A stretch of DNA of 64,000 nt from Streptomyces mutabilis (GCF_014649815.1 NZ_BMTT01000002.1:62001-126000); one strand, 5' to 3'; positions 18,244-26,962 are shown, numbered from the stretch's first letter. Translations and numbers: made by a program. Notes: generated from the sequence alone by a model not told the origin.

Positions 18244-18929
18244 CTCCTCCCGCAGGTTCGCTGCTCTCGGCCGAGCAGCTCCGCAAGGCCTACGGCCCGA
18301 CCCTCGCCCTCGACGGCGCCGAGTTCTCCATCCACCCCGGCGAGGTCGTCGCCGTGATGGGGCCCTCCGGGTCCGGCAAGTCGACGCTGCTGCACTGCCT
18401 CGCCGGCATCGTCCCGCCCGACTCGGGGACGATCACGTACAACGGGCGCGAGCTGTCCGCCATGAACGACTCCCAGCGCAGCGCCCTGCGCCGCTCCGAG
18501 TTCGGGTTCGTGTTCCAGTTCGGGCAGCTCGTGCCGGAGCTGACGTGCGTGGAGAACGTCGCCCTGCCGCTGCGGCTGAACGGCACCTCCCGCAGCGAGG
18601 CCGAGCGGGCCGCGCTGACCTGGATGGAGCGGCTGGAGGTCGACGACCTCAAGAAGAAGCGGCCCGGCGAGGTCTCCGGCGGCCAGGGGCAGCGGGTCGC
18701 GGTGGCGCGGTCGCTGGTCACCAGCCCCCGCGTGCTCTTCGCCGACGAGCCGACCGGCGCGCTGGACTCCCTCAACGGGGAGCGCGTCATGGAACTGCTC
18801 ACGGACGCCGCCCGCTCCACCAACGCCGCCGTCGTGCTGGTCACGCACGAGGCGCGGGTGGCCGCCTACTCCGACCGCGAGATCGTCGTGCGGGACGGCC
18901 GGTCCAGGGACATGGAGCGCGTCGTATGA
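18240..18929 (+). CDS. ABC transporter ATP-binding protein (LolD/MacB type)
   Basis: 229 residues. Walker A GPSGSGKS at 41-48, Q-loop FGFVFQFGQLVPELT, signature VSGGQGQRVAVARSL, Walker B VLFADEPTGALDS, and switch His in VTHEARVAAYSD. The sequence falls in the subfamily that pairs with FtsX-like permeases (MacB/LolD/BceA). It overlaps both neighbours by four bases (ATGA junctions), so it is stoichiometrically coupled to the permease at 18926. Likely work: driving extrusion or mechanotransmission at the cytoplasmic membrane. Confidence 0.95.
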   Translation: MTPPAGSLLSAEQLRKAYGPTLALDGAEFSIHPGEVVAVMGPSGSGKSTLLHCLAGIVPPDSGTITYNGRELSAMNDSQRSALRRSEFGFVFQFGQLVPELTCVENVALPLRLNGTSRSEAERAALTWMERLEVDDLKKKRPGEVSGGQGQRVAVARSLVTSPRVLFADEPTGALDSLNGERVMELLTDAARSTNAAVVLVTHEARVAAYSDREIVVRDGRSRDMERVV

Positions 18930-21331
18930 GCCTGCCCACGCGAGCGAGGCCGCCGGCCCCGACCGCGGGAGGGGCCCCGCGCGAGCGGGGCCGGCCCCGA
19001 CGGGTCGCCGCCGACCTGGCCATGGGCGTCCGCTTCGCCCTCACCGGCGGGCGCGAGGGCTGGACCCGGGCGGTGCTGACGGCCGTCGGCGTCGGGCTCG
19101 GCGTGGCGCTGCTCCTGCTGACGACGGCGATTCCCAACGCGCTCGAGGTCCGGCACGAGCGGGAGGCCGCGCGCACCGACATCACCTTCTCCGACGAGCG
19201 GCTGGCCAAGGCGGACGACACCCTCATGGTCGCCGGCGTCGATACGGACTTCCGCGGCGAGTCCGTCCGGGGCCGGGCCCTGGAACCGGAGGGGCCACGG
19301 GCGCCGCTGCCCCCGGGGGTGGAGAGGTTCCCGGCGAAGGGCGAGATGGTGGTCTCCCCCGCGCTGAAGAAGCTGCTGGAGTCGGACTCCGGCGCGCTGC
19401 TGCGCGAGCGGCTGCCGGACCGGGTCGTCGGCACCATCGGGGAGGAGGGGCTGATCGGCTCGGCCGAACTCGCCTTCTACCGGGGCGCCGAAGGGCTCGC
19501 GCCGCACATGGACGGCGGCCGGGTCGTCCGCATCGACGGGTACGGCAACCCGAACGCCACCTCCGAGCGGTCCGACCCGGTACTGCTCCTGCTGATCCTC
19601 GTCGTCTTCGTGGTGCTGCTGATGCCGGTCGCGGTCTTCATCGCGGCGGCCGTGCGGTTCGGCGGGGAGCGGCGGGACCGGCGGCTGGCGGCGCTGCGGC
19701 TGGTGGGTTCCGACAGCGGGATGACCCGGCGGATCGCCGCCGGTGAGGCACTGGCGGGCGCGGCGCTGGGGCTGGTCTTCGGCGCCGGGTTCTTCATGAT
19801 CGGGCGGCAGCTGGCGGGGACCGCCGAGGTGTACCGCATCAGCGTGTTCCCGAGCTACCTCAACCCCTCGCCGCTGCTCGCCCTGCTGGTCGCGGTGGCC
19901 GTGCCGACGGCGGCGGTGCTGGTGACGCTGTTCGCGCTGCGCGGGGTCGTCATCGAGCCGCTGGGCGTGGTGCGGGCGGGCCGGCCGCCCCGGCGCCGGC
20001 TGTGGTGGCGGCTGCTGCTGCCGCTGGCCGGACTGGCGATGCTCTACCCGATGATCGGCGACGGGCGGGACAACGGCGACTTCAACCAGTACCTGGTGAC
20101 CGGTGGTGTCGTCCTGCTCCTGGTCGGCGTGACCGCGCTGCTGCCGTGGATCGTGGAGGCCGTCGTCGCCCGGCTCGGTGCCGGCGGCGTGGCCTGGCAG
20201 CTGGCCGTGCGCAGGCTGCAGCTGAGCAGCGGTACGGCGGCCCGCATGGTCAACGGCATCGCGGTGGCCGTCGCGGGCGCGATCGCGCTGCAGATGCTCT
20301 TCGCGGGCGTGGAGGACGACTACACCCAGCCCACCGGGCAGGACGTGTCGTTGGCGCAGATGGAGGTGATCCTGCCGGACGGGGTACCAGTGACGCGGGC
20401 GGCCGACAAGCTCCGTGACACCGAGGGCGTGCAGGAGGTCTACGGCTACTCCGAGGGCTACCTCGGCGACCGCGCCCGGGAACCGGAGCACGGCACGACC
20501 TTGACGGTGGGCGACTGCGCGTCGCTGCGGGAGATCGCCGACCTGCCCTCGTGCGCGGACGGGGACGCGTTCGCCGTCCACGGCGCCGAGTGGGACGCCG
20601 GGGAGGACATGACGAACCTGGCCGCGCCGGGACGGAAGCTGTACCTCGACCCGTCGTACGAGGGCAGCCCGAAGCGCCTGGAGGTCCCCTGGACGGTGCC
20701 GCAGGGCGTGAAGGCGGCGAAGCCGCGTCGCGGTCTGCTGGCCGGGATCGACCGGGGCGGCTTCCTGATCACGCCGAAGGCCATGCCGGAGACTCTGGTG
20801 CCGGCCCTGGCCGGGCACGCCTACCTCAGGCTGGACGAGTCGGTGCCGGACGTGCACGACCGGGTACGGAACACCGCAGCGGCCGTCGATCCGCTGGCGG
20901 CTGCCCTGACGTGGGCGGAGACGAAGCGCACCGGCCGGTTCGACGCCATCCGCACCGGTCTGTTCGTCGGGGCGGCGTGCGTGCTGGCGCTGATCGGCGC
21001 GAGCCTGCTGGTCTCGCAGCTGGAGCAGTTGCGGGAGCGGAAGAAGCTGCTGTCGGCCCTGGTCGCCTTCGGTACCCGGCGCCGCACGCTGAGCATGTCG
21101 GTGCTGTGGCAGACGGCGATTCCCATCGTGCTCGGTCTGCTGCTCGCCTCGGCGGTGGGCCTGACCCTGGGCACGGTGCTCCTCAAGATGACGAACACCC
21201 CGGTACGGGTCGACTGGACCGGCGTCCTGTCGATGACCGGCATCGGCGCGGCGGTCGTCCTGGTGGTGACCCTGCTGAGCCTGCCGCCGCTGCTGCGGCT
21301 GATGCGGCCGGAGGGGCTGCGCACGGAGTAG
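18926..21331 (+). CDS. FtsX-like ABC transporter permease
   Basis: An 801-residue permease starting at an ATG inside the ATPase stop (ATGA). The layout is duplicated. A helix near residue 45 (AVLTAVGVGLGVALLLLTTAI) leads into an extracellular domain, then three helices in the first FtsX domain (VLLLLILVVFVVLLMPVAVFI onward). A second large extracellular domain containing VGDCASLREIADLPSCADGDAF follows, then a final helix group (LFVGAACVLALIGASLLVSQL onward). This is the usual build of MacB/BceB-like resistance or mechanotransmission permeases in actinobacteria. With the PadR repressor it probably responds to, and relieves, a small toxic molecule; the compound is unknown. Confidence 0.92.
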   Translation: MSLPTRARPPAPTAGGAPRERGRPRRVAADLAMGVRFALTGGREGWTRAVLTAVGVGLGVALLLLTTAIPNALEVRHEREAARTDITFSDERLAKADDTLMVAGVDTDFRGESVRGRALEPEGPRAPLPPGVERFPAKGEMVVSPALKKLLESDSGALLRERLPDRVVGTIGEEGLIGSAELAFYRGAEGLAPHMDGGRVVRIDGYGNPNATSERSDPVLLLLILVVFVVLLMPVAVFIAAAVRFGGERRDRRLAALRLVGSDSGMTRRIAAGEALAGAALGLVFGAGFFMIGRQLAGTAEVYRISVFPSYLNPSPLLALLVAVAVPTAAVLVTLFALRGVVIEPLGVVRAGRPPRRRLWWRLLLPLAGLAMLYPMIGDGRDNGDFNQYLVTGGVVLLLVGVTALLPWIVEAVVARLGAGGVAWQLAVRRLQLSSGTAARMVNGIAVAVAGAIALQMLFAGVEDDYTQPTGQDVSLAQMEVILPDGVPVTRAADKLRDTEGVQEVYGYSEGYLGDRAREPEHGTTLTVGDCASLREIADLPSCADGDAFAVHGAEWDAGEDMTNLAAPGRKLYLDPSYEGSPKRLEVPWTVPQGVKAAKPRRGLLAGIDRGGFLITPKAMPETLVPALAGHAYLRLDESVPDVHDRVRNTAAAVDPLAAALTWAETKRTGRFDAIRTGLFVGAACVLALIGASLLVSQLEQLRERKKLLSALVAFGTRRRTLSMSVLWQTAIPIVLGLLLASAVGLTLGTVLLKMTNTPVRVDWTGVLSMTGIGAAVVLVVTLLSLPPLLRLMRPEGLRTE

Positions 21332-21340
21332 CGGCTCAGG

Positions 21341-21376
21341 GAGTGAGCGACCGCCCGGCCGGGCGGTCGCTCACTC
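21341..21376. terminator. Perfect bidirectional terminator
   Basis: 16-base perfect stem (GAGTGAGCGACCGCCC and its complement) around GGCC. It lies between the convergent permease and oxyR and overlaps the last codons of oxyR. Confidence 0.92.
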
Positions 21377-22309
21377 GTGCACCGTCCGCACCGGCAGGTC
21401 CGTCATCGCCTCCCGCAGCGCCCCCGCCAGCTCCCCGTACTCCCCGGCGCGGGCCGCCCCCGTGCGCATGGCGAGGGCGATACGGCGGGTGGGCGCCGGG
21501 TCGGCGAAGGAGCCGGTGAGGAGCTGGCTGGAGCGAGAGGTCTCCACGCGGACCGCCGTGCGCGGCAGCAGCGTCACGCCCAGGCCGCCCGCCACCAGCT
21601 GCACCAGCGTCGACAGCCCGGCGGCCGTCGTCGTCGCGGGGACGTCCGCGCGGCCGGCCTCCCGGCAGATGTCGAGCGCCTGGTCGCGCAGACAGTGCCC
21701 CTCGTCGAGGAGCAGGAGGTTCAGCTCGCGCAGCACCGAGCGCTGGATGCCCTCCCGCCCGCCGAGCCGGTGGTCGAGCGGGGTGACGAGCACGAAGTCC
21801 TCGTCGAAGAGGGGGAGCTCCGTCACGCCGGGGACGCCGAGCGGCACCGCCAGCAGGAGCAGGTCGAGGCGGCCGGTGGTGAGCCCGTCCAGGAGGCTCG
21901 CGGTCTGCTCCTCGTGGACCTGGAGGTCGAGGTCCGGGTAGCGGTCGTGGACGAGCCGCAGCACGGTGGGCAGCAGGTACGGTGCGACGGTCGGGATGAC
22001 GCCGAGCCGCAGCGCCCCGGTGAAAGGTGCGCGGACCGCCTCCGCCTCCTCCAGCAGCGCGCCGACCTCCGCCAGTACCGCCTTCGTCCGCACCGCGAGC
22101 CGTTCCCCCGCCGGGGAGAGCAGCACCTTGCGCGTCGTACGCTCCAGGAGGGTGACACCCAGTGCCTCCTCCAGGGCGGAGACGGCGCCCGAGAGCGCGG
22201 GCTGGCTCATCCCGATCGCGGCGGCGGCGTCGCGGAAATGCAGGTGCTCGGCGACCGCGGCGAAAGCCCGCAGCTGGGCGAGGCTGGGCTGCCTCTTCTT
22301 TGCCGACAC
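21371..22309 (-). CDS. oxyR: Peroxide-sensing LysR-type regulator OxyR
   Basis: 312 residues from a GTG with a strong GGAGGTGG site. Winged-helix DNA-binding domain at 9-68 (LAQLRAFAAVAEHLHFRDAAAAIGMSQPALS). The redox cysteines of OxyR are present in DEGHCLRDQALDICREAG at 206 and 215; oxidation by hydrogen peroxide joins them and switches the protein to activator. The longer open frame to 22432 is unlikely, because its extra residues resemble no LysR protein. It is divergent from ahpC-ahpD, its usual targets. Confidence 0.95.
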   Translation of the reverse strand: MSAKKRQPSLAQLRAFAAVAEHLHFRDAAAAIGMSQPALSGAVSALEEALGVTLLERTTRKVLLSPAGERLAVRTKAVLAEVGALLEEAEAVRAPFTGALRLGVIPTVAPYLLPTVLRLVHDRYPDLDLQVHEEQTASLLDGLTTGRLDLLLLAVPLGVPGVTELPLFDEDFVLVTPLDHRLGGREGIQRSVLRELNLLLLDEGHCLRDQALDICREAGRADVPATTTAAGLSTLVQLVAGGLGVTLLPRTAVRVETSRSSQLLTGSFADPAPTRRIALAMRTGAARAGEYGELAGALREAMTDLPVRTVHE

Positions 22310-22311
22310 TA

Positions 22312-22348
22312 ATAGCCACCTCCGATCAACTCGACCGAGTGTAGCTAT
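22312..22348. promoter_or_regulatory. OxyR tetrad binding site in the oxyR-ahpC intergenic region
   Basis: Four tetranucleotides spaced exactly 11 bases apart (starts 22312, 22323, 22334, 22345) read ATAG, CGAT, ACCG, CTAT. The OxyR consensus is ATAG-N7-CTAT-N7-ATAG-N7-CTAT, so 13 of 16 positions match. The site overlaps the oxyR leader and ribosome site, which would let OxyR control itself while activating ahpCD. Confidence 0.6.
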
Positions 22349-22446
22349 TTCCGTAATCAATGCACCCTGTGCCAACATCAATAACGTCCAACCCAGGGAA
22401 ACACTCGCAAAATGGGTGTTTCTTCGCTGCATCTTTTGGAGAGCGT

Positions 22447-23001
22447 GTGCTCACTGTCGGTGACAAGTTCCCCGAGTTCGATCTGACCGCCTGCGTCTCG
22501 CTGGAGAAGGGCAAGGAGTTCGAGCAGATCAACCACAAGACCTACGAGGGCAAGTGGAAGGTCGTCTTCGCCTGGCCCAAGGACTTCACCTTCGTGTGCC
22601 CGACCGAGATCGCCGCCTTCGGCAAGCTGAACGACGAGTTCGCCGACCGTGACGCGCAGATCCTCGGCTTCTCCGGTGACTCCGAGTTCGTGCACCACGC
22701 CTGGCGCAAGGACCACCCGGACCTGACCGACCTGCCCTTCCCGATGATGGCCGACTCGAAGCACGAGCTCATGCGTGCCCTCGGCATCGAGGGCGAGGAC
22801 GGCTTCGCGCAGCGCGCCGTCTTCATCGTGGACCAGAACAACGAGATCCAGTTCACGATGGTCACCGCCGGCTCCGTCGGCCGTAACCCCAAGGAGGTCC
22901 TGCGGGTCCTCGACGCCCTGCAGACCGACGAGCTCTGCCCGTGCAACTGGAGCAAGGGCGACGAGACCCTGGACCCGGTCGCGCTGCTGTCGGGGGAGTG
23001 A
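22447..23001 (+). CDS. ahpC: Alkyl hydroperoxide reductase C (peroxiredoxin)
   Basis: A 184-residue 2-Cys peroxiredoxin of the Prx1/AhpC group that reduces hydrogen peroxide and organic hydroperoxides. The peroxidatic cysteine is Cys51 in FTFVCPTEIAAF; C-terminal cysteines lie in DELCPCNWSKG, as in mycobacterial AhpC. The GTG at 22447 (MLTVGDKFPEFDL) follows GGAGAG; the frame extends upstream but that part is leader sequence. ahpD begins six bases after the stop, giving the reductase partner from the same message. Control by OxyR is expected. Confidence 0.96.
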   Translation: MLTVGDKFPEFDLTACVSLEKGKEFEQINHKTYEGKWKVVFAWPKDFTFVCPTEIAAFGKLNDEFADRDAQILGFSGDSEFVHHAWRKDHPDLTDLPFPMMADSKHELMRALGIEGEDGFAQRAVFIVDQNNEIQFTMVTAGSVGRNPKEVLRVLDALQTDELCPCNWSKGDETLDPVALLSGE

Positions 23002-23007
23002 GCTGAC

Positions 23008-23544
23008 ATGTCGCTCGACTCCCTGAAGTCCGCCGTACCGGACTACGCCAAGGACCTGAAGCTCAACCTGGGCTCGGTCATCGGCAACTCCGACCTCCCG
23101 GCGCAGCAGCTGTGGGGCACCGTGCTGGCGACCGCCATCGCCTCGCGCTCCCCCATCGTGCTGCGTGAGCTGGAGCCGGAGGCGAAGGCGAACCTCACGC
23201 CCGAGGCGTACTCGGCCGCCAAGTCGGCCGCCGCCATCATGGCGATGAACAACGTCTTCTACCGCACCCGGCACCTGCTGTCGGATCACGAGTACGGCAC
23301 CCTGCGCGCCGGTCTGCGGATGAACGTCATCGGCAACCCGGGCGTCGACAAGGTCGACTTCGAGCTGTGGTCGTTCGCGGTGTCCGCCATCAACGGCTGC
23401 GGCATGTGCCTGGACTCGCACGAGCAGGTGCTCCGCAAGGCCGGTATGGACCGCGAGACGATCCAGGAGGCGTTCAAGATCGCCGCCGTTGTCGAGGCCG
23501 TCGGCGCCACGCTGGACGCGGAGGCCGTGCTGGCCGCGCAGTAG
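23008..23544 (+). CDS. ahpD: Alkyl hydroperoxide reductase AhpD
   Basis: A 178-residue helical CMD-fold protein. It carries the redox CXXC pair Cys131/Cys134 and the nearby His138 in [11 protein letters not shown], the same arrangement as the well-studied mycobacterial AhpD, which passes electrons from lipoylated dihydrolipoamide succinyltransferase to AhpC. The start is the ATG six bases after ahpC. An IS30-like element has landed 24 bases downstream of the stop, so this gene is intact. Confidence 0.95.
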   Translation: MSLDSLKSAVPDYAKDLKLNLGSVIGNSDLPAQQLWGTVLATAIASRSPIVLRELEPEAKANLTPEAYSAAKSAAAIMAMNNVFYRTRHLLSDHEYGTLRAGLRMNVIGNPGVDKVDFELWSFAVSAINGCGMCLDSHEQVLRKAGMDRETIQEAFKIAAVVEAVGATLDAEAVLAAQ

Positions 23545-23567
23545 TCCCGCGAGGCCGCGTACGACTC

Positions 23568-23614
23568 GGGCCCCGCTCACCGACTCCTTGGGTTCAAGGG
23601 GTCGTCGCAACACC
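23568..23614 (+). repeat. Left terminal inverted repeat of the IS30-like element
   Basis: 47 bases. The outer 16 and inner 9 bases match the right end exactly; the middle has several mismatches and one indel. It abuts the transposase stop side. Confidence 0.75.
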
Positions 23615-23622
23615 ACTTGGTT

Positions 23623-25026
23623 TCAGGTGGTGAGTAGATCACGTAGACGCTCGGCTGGGGTATCCCAGCCGAGCGTCTTGCGTGGGCGGCCGTTGAGTTC
23701 TTGGGCGACGTGCTCGAGGTCTTCGGGACTGTGGACGCTCAGGTCGGTGCCTTTCGGGAAGTACTGGCGCAGGAGTCCGTTGGTGTTCTCGTTCGAGCCG
23801 CGTAGCCAGGGCGAGGCCGGGTCGCAGAAGTAGACGGGCATGTCGGTGGCCATGCTGAACTGCTTGTGGCGTGCCATCTCGCTGCCCTGGTACCAGATGA
23901 GGGAGCCGCGCAGGTGGGCGGGCAGGGTCTGGATCGTGGTGACGAGGCCGTCGCGGACGGTCTCGGCGTCGTGGGCTCCGCCCGGCAGGTGGACCAGCAT
24001 GGTGTAACGGGTGCTCCGTTCGACCAGAGTGGCGATCGCGGAGCGCCCGCCCGCGCCGATGATCAGGTCGCCTTCCCAGTGACCGGGCACGGCCCGGTCC
24101 TCGACAGCGGCGGGACGGTCACTGATCATCACCATCGGGTCGATGAACCGGGGCGTGCGCCGCTGGGGGTCCCGGCGTGGTCTGCGGCGGGTGCGGCCGG
24201 AACGGACAGCCGCCTGCACTTCCCGCTTCAGGCCGCCGCGGGCCTGGAAATACAGCGCCTGGTAGACCGTCTCCACGCTCACCCGCATGCTCTCGTCGTC
24301 GGGACACTCCTTGCGTAGAGCGTGGCAGATCGGTTCCGGTGACCACCGCCTGCGCAGTCCGTCCTGGACGAAGCGGCGCAGCCGCCCCTCGCGCAGCAGC
24401 TTGCGCTCCTTGGGCCGGGGCCTGCGCGCTGCGGCGGCGCGGTGGGCGGCGTAGGGCTGGTAGCCCTCGCTGCCCGAGATCGCGTCGATCTCCCGCTTGA
24501 CCGTGCTCGCCGGCCGTCCCAGGACCCGTCCGATCGCCCTCAGCGACTGCCCCGCCGCGCGCAGATCGCGGATCTTCTCGCGCTCGGCGAGCGCGAGGAA
24601 TCGCGGGTGGAGCTGCTCGTCCAGGGCGCTCAGGCCCACCGGTGGCGTGGTCACACCGCACATCGTGACGGTCCCGGCCGCGTAGTCGACACGGCGGCCG
24701 TCCGCGTAGGTGCGCGTGGTGCCGCTCTTCTTGACGCCCCAGTCCCAGTCCTTGGCCGTGCGCTCGTTCACACCGACCTGCCGGGCCGCAACCCGGCGTG
24801 CGACACCGGCGGCCCGAAGCCGCTCGTACTCGTCGCGCCCGGGATGCCGCCGACGCTGCGAACGCAGTCCGGCCTTCCGGGCCCAGCCGAATGCAGTGTT
24901 CCGGTTCACCCCCAGCTCACGCGCCACCACGGTCACGTTCCCCACGACATCCAACCGCGCAAGGAAACGCTCCCGCAACCCCGCAAGATCAGCACGCTCA
25001 ACGCCCACGGTCCCCGCAACTCCCAC
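23623..25026 (-). CDS. IS30-family transposase, catalytic Asp replaced
   Basis: 467 residues, longer than the 383 of classic IS30, with an extra helix-turn-helix at the N-terminus (VTVVARELGVNRNTAFGWARKAG). The IS30 HTH (KIRDLRAAGQSLRAIGRVLGRPASTVKREI) is at 151-180. The DDE domain has the first Asp at 320 (PGHWEGDLIIG) and Glu at 413 (SNENTNGLLRQYFPKGTD), but the second Asp, normally in TWDQG, is Tyr379 in IWYQGSEMARH (codon TAC at 23890-23892; GAC would encode Asp). The frame is otherwise intact. Transposition in cis should therefore be blocked unless supplied by a related copy. Confidence 0.93.
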   Translation of the reverse strand: MGVAGTVGVERADLAGLRERFLARLDVVGNVTVVARELGVNRNTAFGWARKAGLRSQRRRHPGRDEYERLRAAGVARRVAARQVGVNERTAKDWDWGVKKSGTTRTYADGRRVDYAAGTVTMCGVTTPPVGLSALDEQLHPRFLALAEREKIRDLRAAGQSLRAIGRVLGRPASTVKREIDAISGSEGYQPYAAHRAAAARRPRPKERKLLREGRLRRFVQDGLRRRWSPEPICHALRKECPDDESMRVSVETVYQALYFQARGGLKREVQAAVRSGRTRRRPRRDPQRRTPRFIDPMVMISDRPAAVEDRAVPGHWEGDLIIGAGGRSAIATLVERSTRYTMLVHLPGGAHDAETVRDGLVTTIQTLPAHLRGSLIWYQGSEMARHKQFSMATDMPVYFCDPASPWLRGSNENTNGLLRQYFPKGTDLSVHSPEDLEHVAQELNGRPRKTLGWDTPAERLRDLLTT

Positions 25027-25034
25027 AGATCGCG

Positions 25035-25080
25035 GGTGTTGCGAGGACCGTTAGAACCCAAGACTCGGTGAGCGGGGCCC
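25035..25080 (-). repeat. Right terminal inverted repeat of the IS30-like element
   Basis: 46 bases, inverted match to the left end. Just outside it, GAGCGGGGCC and following bases recur as a near-direct repeat (first copy about 25070-25100, second about 25104-25133), so the flank resembles the element's own end. Confidence 0.7.
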
Positions 25081-25217
25081 GTTGCGTCGCGGCGGCGGGG
25101 TGGTGAGCGGGGCCGGTTGCGTCGCGGCGGGGTGATGCCCGCCGGCGGTCGCGCAACGCCGGGCCGACGCCGCTCGGGGGTCGTCAGCGTGCCGTGCCGA
25201 AGCGGGCCGGGGCGGTT

Positions 25218-25333
25218 CTCGCCGTACCGGACCGGTACGCGCCGGTCAGATCTGCGCGTACCCGACCCGGTCCCGCCCGGCAATGCTCGCCGTACCGGAC
25301 CGGAACCCGCCGGACAGACCCGCACGTACCCGA
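25218..25333 (+). repeat. Two diverged 48-base direct repeats, 68 bases apart
   Basis: Both copies (about 25218-25265 and 25286-25333) start CTCGCCGTACCGGACCGG and end CGTACCCGAC. Each holds internal CCGG-type complementarity. They sit in the 280-base gene-free gap between the insertion sequence and the transporter gene. No function is apparent. Confidence 0.5.
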
Positions 25334-25360
25334 CGCCCCGGACCCGCCCATCGGTCGTCG

Positions 25361-26800
25361 CTACGCCGGAGCAGTGCCCCCTGACGGTCCGTCCCCCGCG
25401 TCCTTCGCCGACGGTTCCGTGACCGCCTCCGCGGCGGCTCCCGGGCCACCGAGGCCCTCGGACCCGCCCGGCTCCGTCGGCGACGCGTCCGTGGACGTCG
25501 CGCCGCGCGGCTTCGGCGCCTGCCGTACGGCGGCCTCACGGGAGTACGCCCGCAGGTAGCCGACGACGGTGTTCGTCACCGCCACCAGTGGTACGGCGAC
25601 CACCGCGCCGCCGATGCCGGCCACCATGCCGCCGGCGGTCACCGACAGCACCACCGCCAGCGGGTGCACCCGCACCGCGCGCCCCAGGATGAACGGCTGG
25701 AGGATGTGGCCCTCGATCTGCTGCACCGCCAGCACGACGACCAGCGTCATGACGGCCGCGAACACGCCCTGCGTCACCAGCGCCACGACGACCGCGAGGG
25801 CGCCCGAGACCACCGCGCCGACGAGCGGGATGAAGGCGAACAGGAAGATGAACACGGCCAGCGGGACGGCCATCGGCACGTCCAGGAAGTAGATGCCGAG
25901 GCCGATGAAGATGGCGTCGATCAGCGCCACGATCACCGTGCCGCGCACGTACGCGGTCAGCGTCCGCCACGCCCGCGGACCGGCACCCGCCACGCCCGGC
26001 CGGGCCGCCGCCGGCACCAGCTTCAGGGTCCACTGCCAGATGCGCTTGCCGTCGTAGAGCAGGAAGAGCGTCGAGAAGGCCGCCAGCAGGATGCCGGTGA
26101 GCGCCTCGACGACCACCGTGACGCCCTCGAGACCGGCGGACGTTATCTGGTCGGTGTTGGCGCCGACCGCCTCGCGCAGGTTCTTGGCGATCTCGTTGAT
26201 CTGCTTGTCGGTGACGTGGAAGGGGCTGTTCAGCAACCAGTTGCGCAGTTCGTCGATGCCGTCCTGGACCTGGTCGGAGAGGTTGTCGATGTTCTCCATG
26301 ACCTGCCAGGTCACGAACCAGCCGATCAGCCCCATCACCACGAACCCGAGGATCGCGGTCAGGGCGGTGGCCGGCCCCCGCGGCACCCCGAGCCGGCGCA
26401 GCCGCGTCACCGTCGGCTGGAGCAGTGCCGTGATCAGCAACGCGGCCACGAACGCCAGCACCACCAGCTGCACGGCGCTGATGACCCGCATCAGCACCCA
26501 CAGGGTCCCGGCGAGGACCAGCAGCCGCCACCCGGCCTCGGCGGCGACCCGTACGCCCCAGGGGACGGCCTGCGCGGGATCGGGGCGGGCCTGGACCACG
26601 AGTTGGCGGTGCGTCGGGGCGGACTCCGCGTCGGGGTCCGGGGACGCCGCCCGCGGCGATGTCGGTGCGTGATGGTCGGCAGGCCCGGGTTCGTCGTCGG
26701 GACCCTCCCGCCGAGCCTCCTCGCGGCGCTGCTCCAACCGCCTGCTCATCTGCGTCAGTCCGGCGCCGAGCCGACCGAGCCACCCTGGCACTCGCGACAT
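25361..26800 (-). CDS. AI-2E/PerM family membrane transporter
   Basis: 479 residues. The first 100 are Pro/Arg/Glu-rich and cytoplasmic. The membrane domain has about eight helices with the family layout: three early helices (LLVLAGTLWVLMRVISAVQLVVLAFVAALLITALL), a long extracellular loop (NIDNLSDQVQDGIDELRNWLL), and a cluster ending in VQQIEGHILQPFILGRAVRVHPLAVVLSV, the best-conserved family block. Members export autoinducer-2 or act as ion antiporters or carriers; the substrate here is unknown. The ATG at 26800 (MSRVPGWLGRLG) has a GGAAGAGGA site. The C-terminal 50 residues are low-complexity. Confidence 0.9.
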   Translation of the reverse strand: MSRVPGWLGRLGAGLTQMSRRLEQRREEARREGPDDEPGPADHHAPTSPRAASPDPDAESAPTHRQLVVQARPDPAQAVPWGVRVAAEAGWRLLVLAGTLWVLMRVISAVQLVVLAFVAALLITALLQPTVTRLRRLGVPRGPATALTAILGFVVMGLIGWFVTWQVMENIDNLSDQVQDGIDELRNWLLNSPFHVTDKQINEIAKNLREAVGANTDQITSAGLEGVTVVVEALTGILLAAFSTLFLLYDGKRIWQWTLKLVPAAARPGVAGAGPRAWRTLTAYVRGTVIVALIDAIFIGLGIYFLDVPMAVPLAVFIFLFAFIPLVGAVVSGALAVVVALVTQGVFAAVMTLVVVLAVQQIEGHILQPFILGRAVRVHPLAVVLSVTAGGMVAGIGGAVVAVPLVAVTNTVVGYLRAYSREAAVRQAPKPRGATSTDASPTEPGGSEGLGGPGAAAEAVTEPSAKDAGDGPSGGTAPA

Positions 26801-26881
26801 GATCCGTCCTCTTCCCCCGTCTTTCCCCACCACTCCCCCCTGGAGTCGTTTCGGTCCGACCGTACATCGCGGGCACGCGAA

Positions 26882-26909
26882 AGCCCCTCACCGAAGACGG
26901 CGAGGGGCT
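26882..26909 (-). terminator. Hairpin after the transglycosylase gene
   Basis: AGCCCCTC pairs with GAGGGGCT, with inner CCG/CGG pairing, 54-81 bases past the stop of the minus-strand transglycosylase gene. Confidence 0.75.
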
Positions 26910-26962
26910 GCGTGAGGTTGAGCGGTGGGGCGGCCGGACGGTGCCGGGCGGTGACCGGTGGC

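Larger units (their letters stand above)
23568..25080. mobile_element. IS30-family insertion sequence, about 1.5 kb
   Basis: A single transposase gene is bounded by terminal inverted repeats of 46-47 bases. Both ends read GGGCCCCGCTCACCGA followed by a diverged TTGGGTTC core and the inner CGCAACACC. The element lies 24 bases after ahpD. I cannot define the target duplication: the bases just outside (CTC on the left, GTT on the right) do not match as a clear 2-3 base repeat. The transposase probably no longer works (see its entry). Confidence 0.8.

Noticed and set aside
22360-22446. N-terminal extension of AhpC from ATG at 22360
   Set aside because: The extra 29 residues resemble no peroxiredoxin, and a ribosome site precedes the GTG at 22447.
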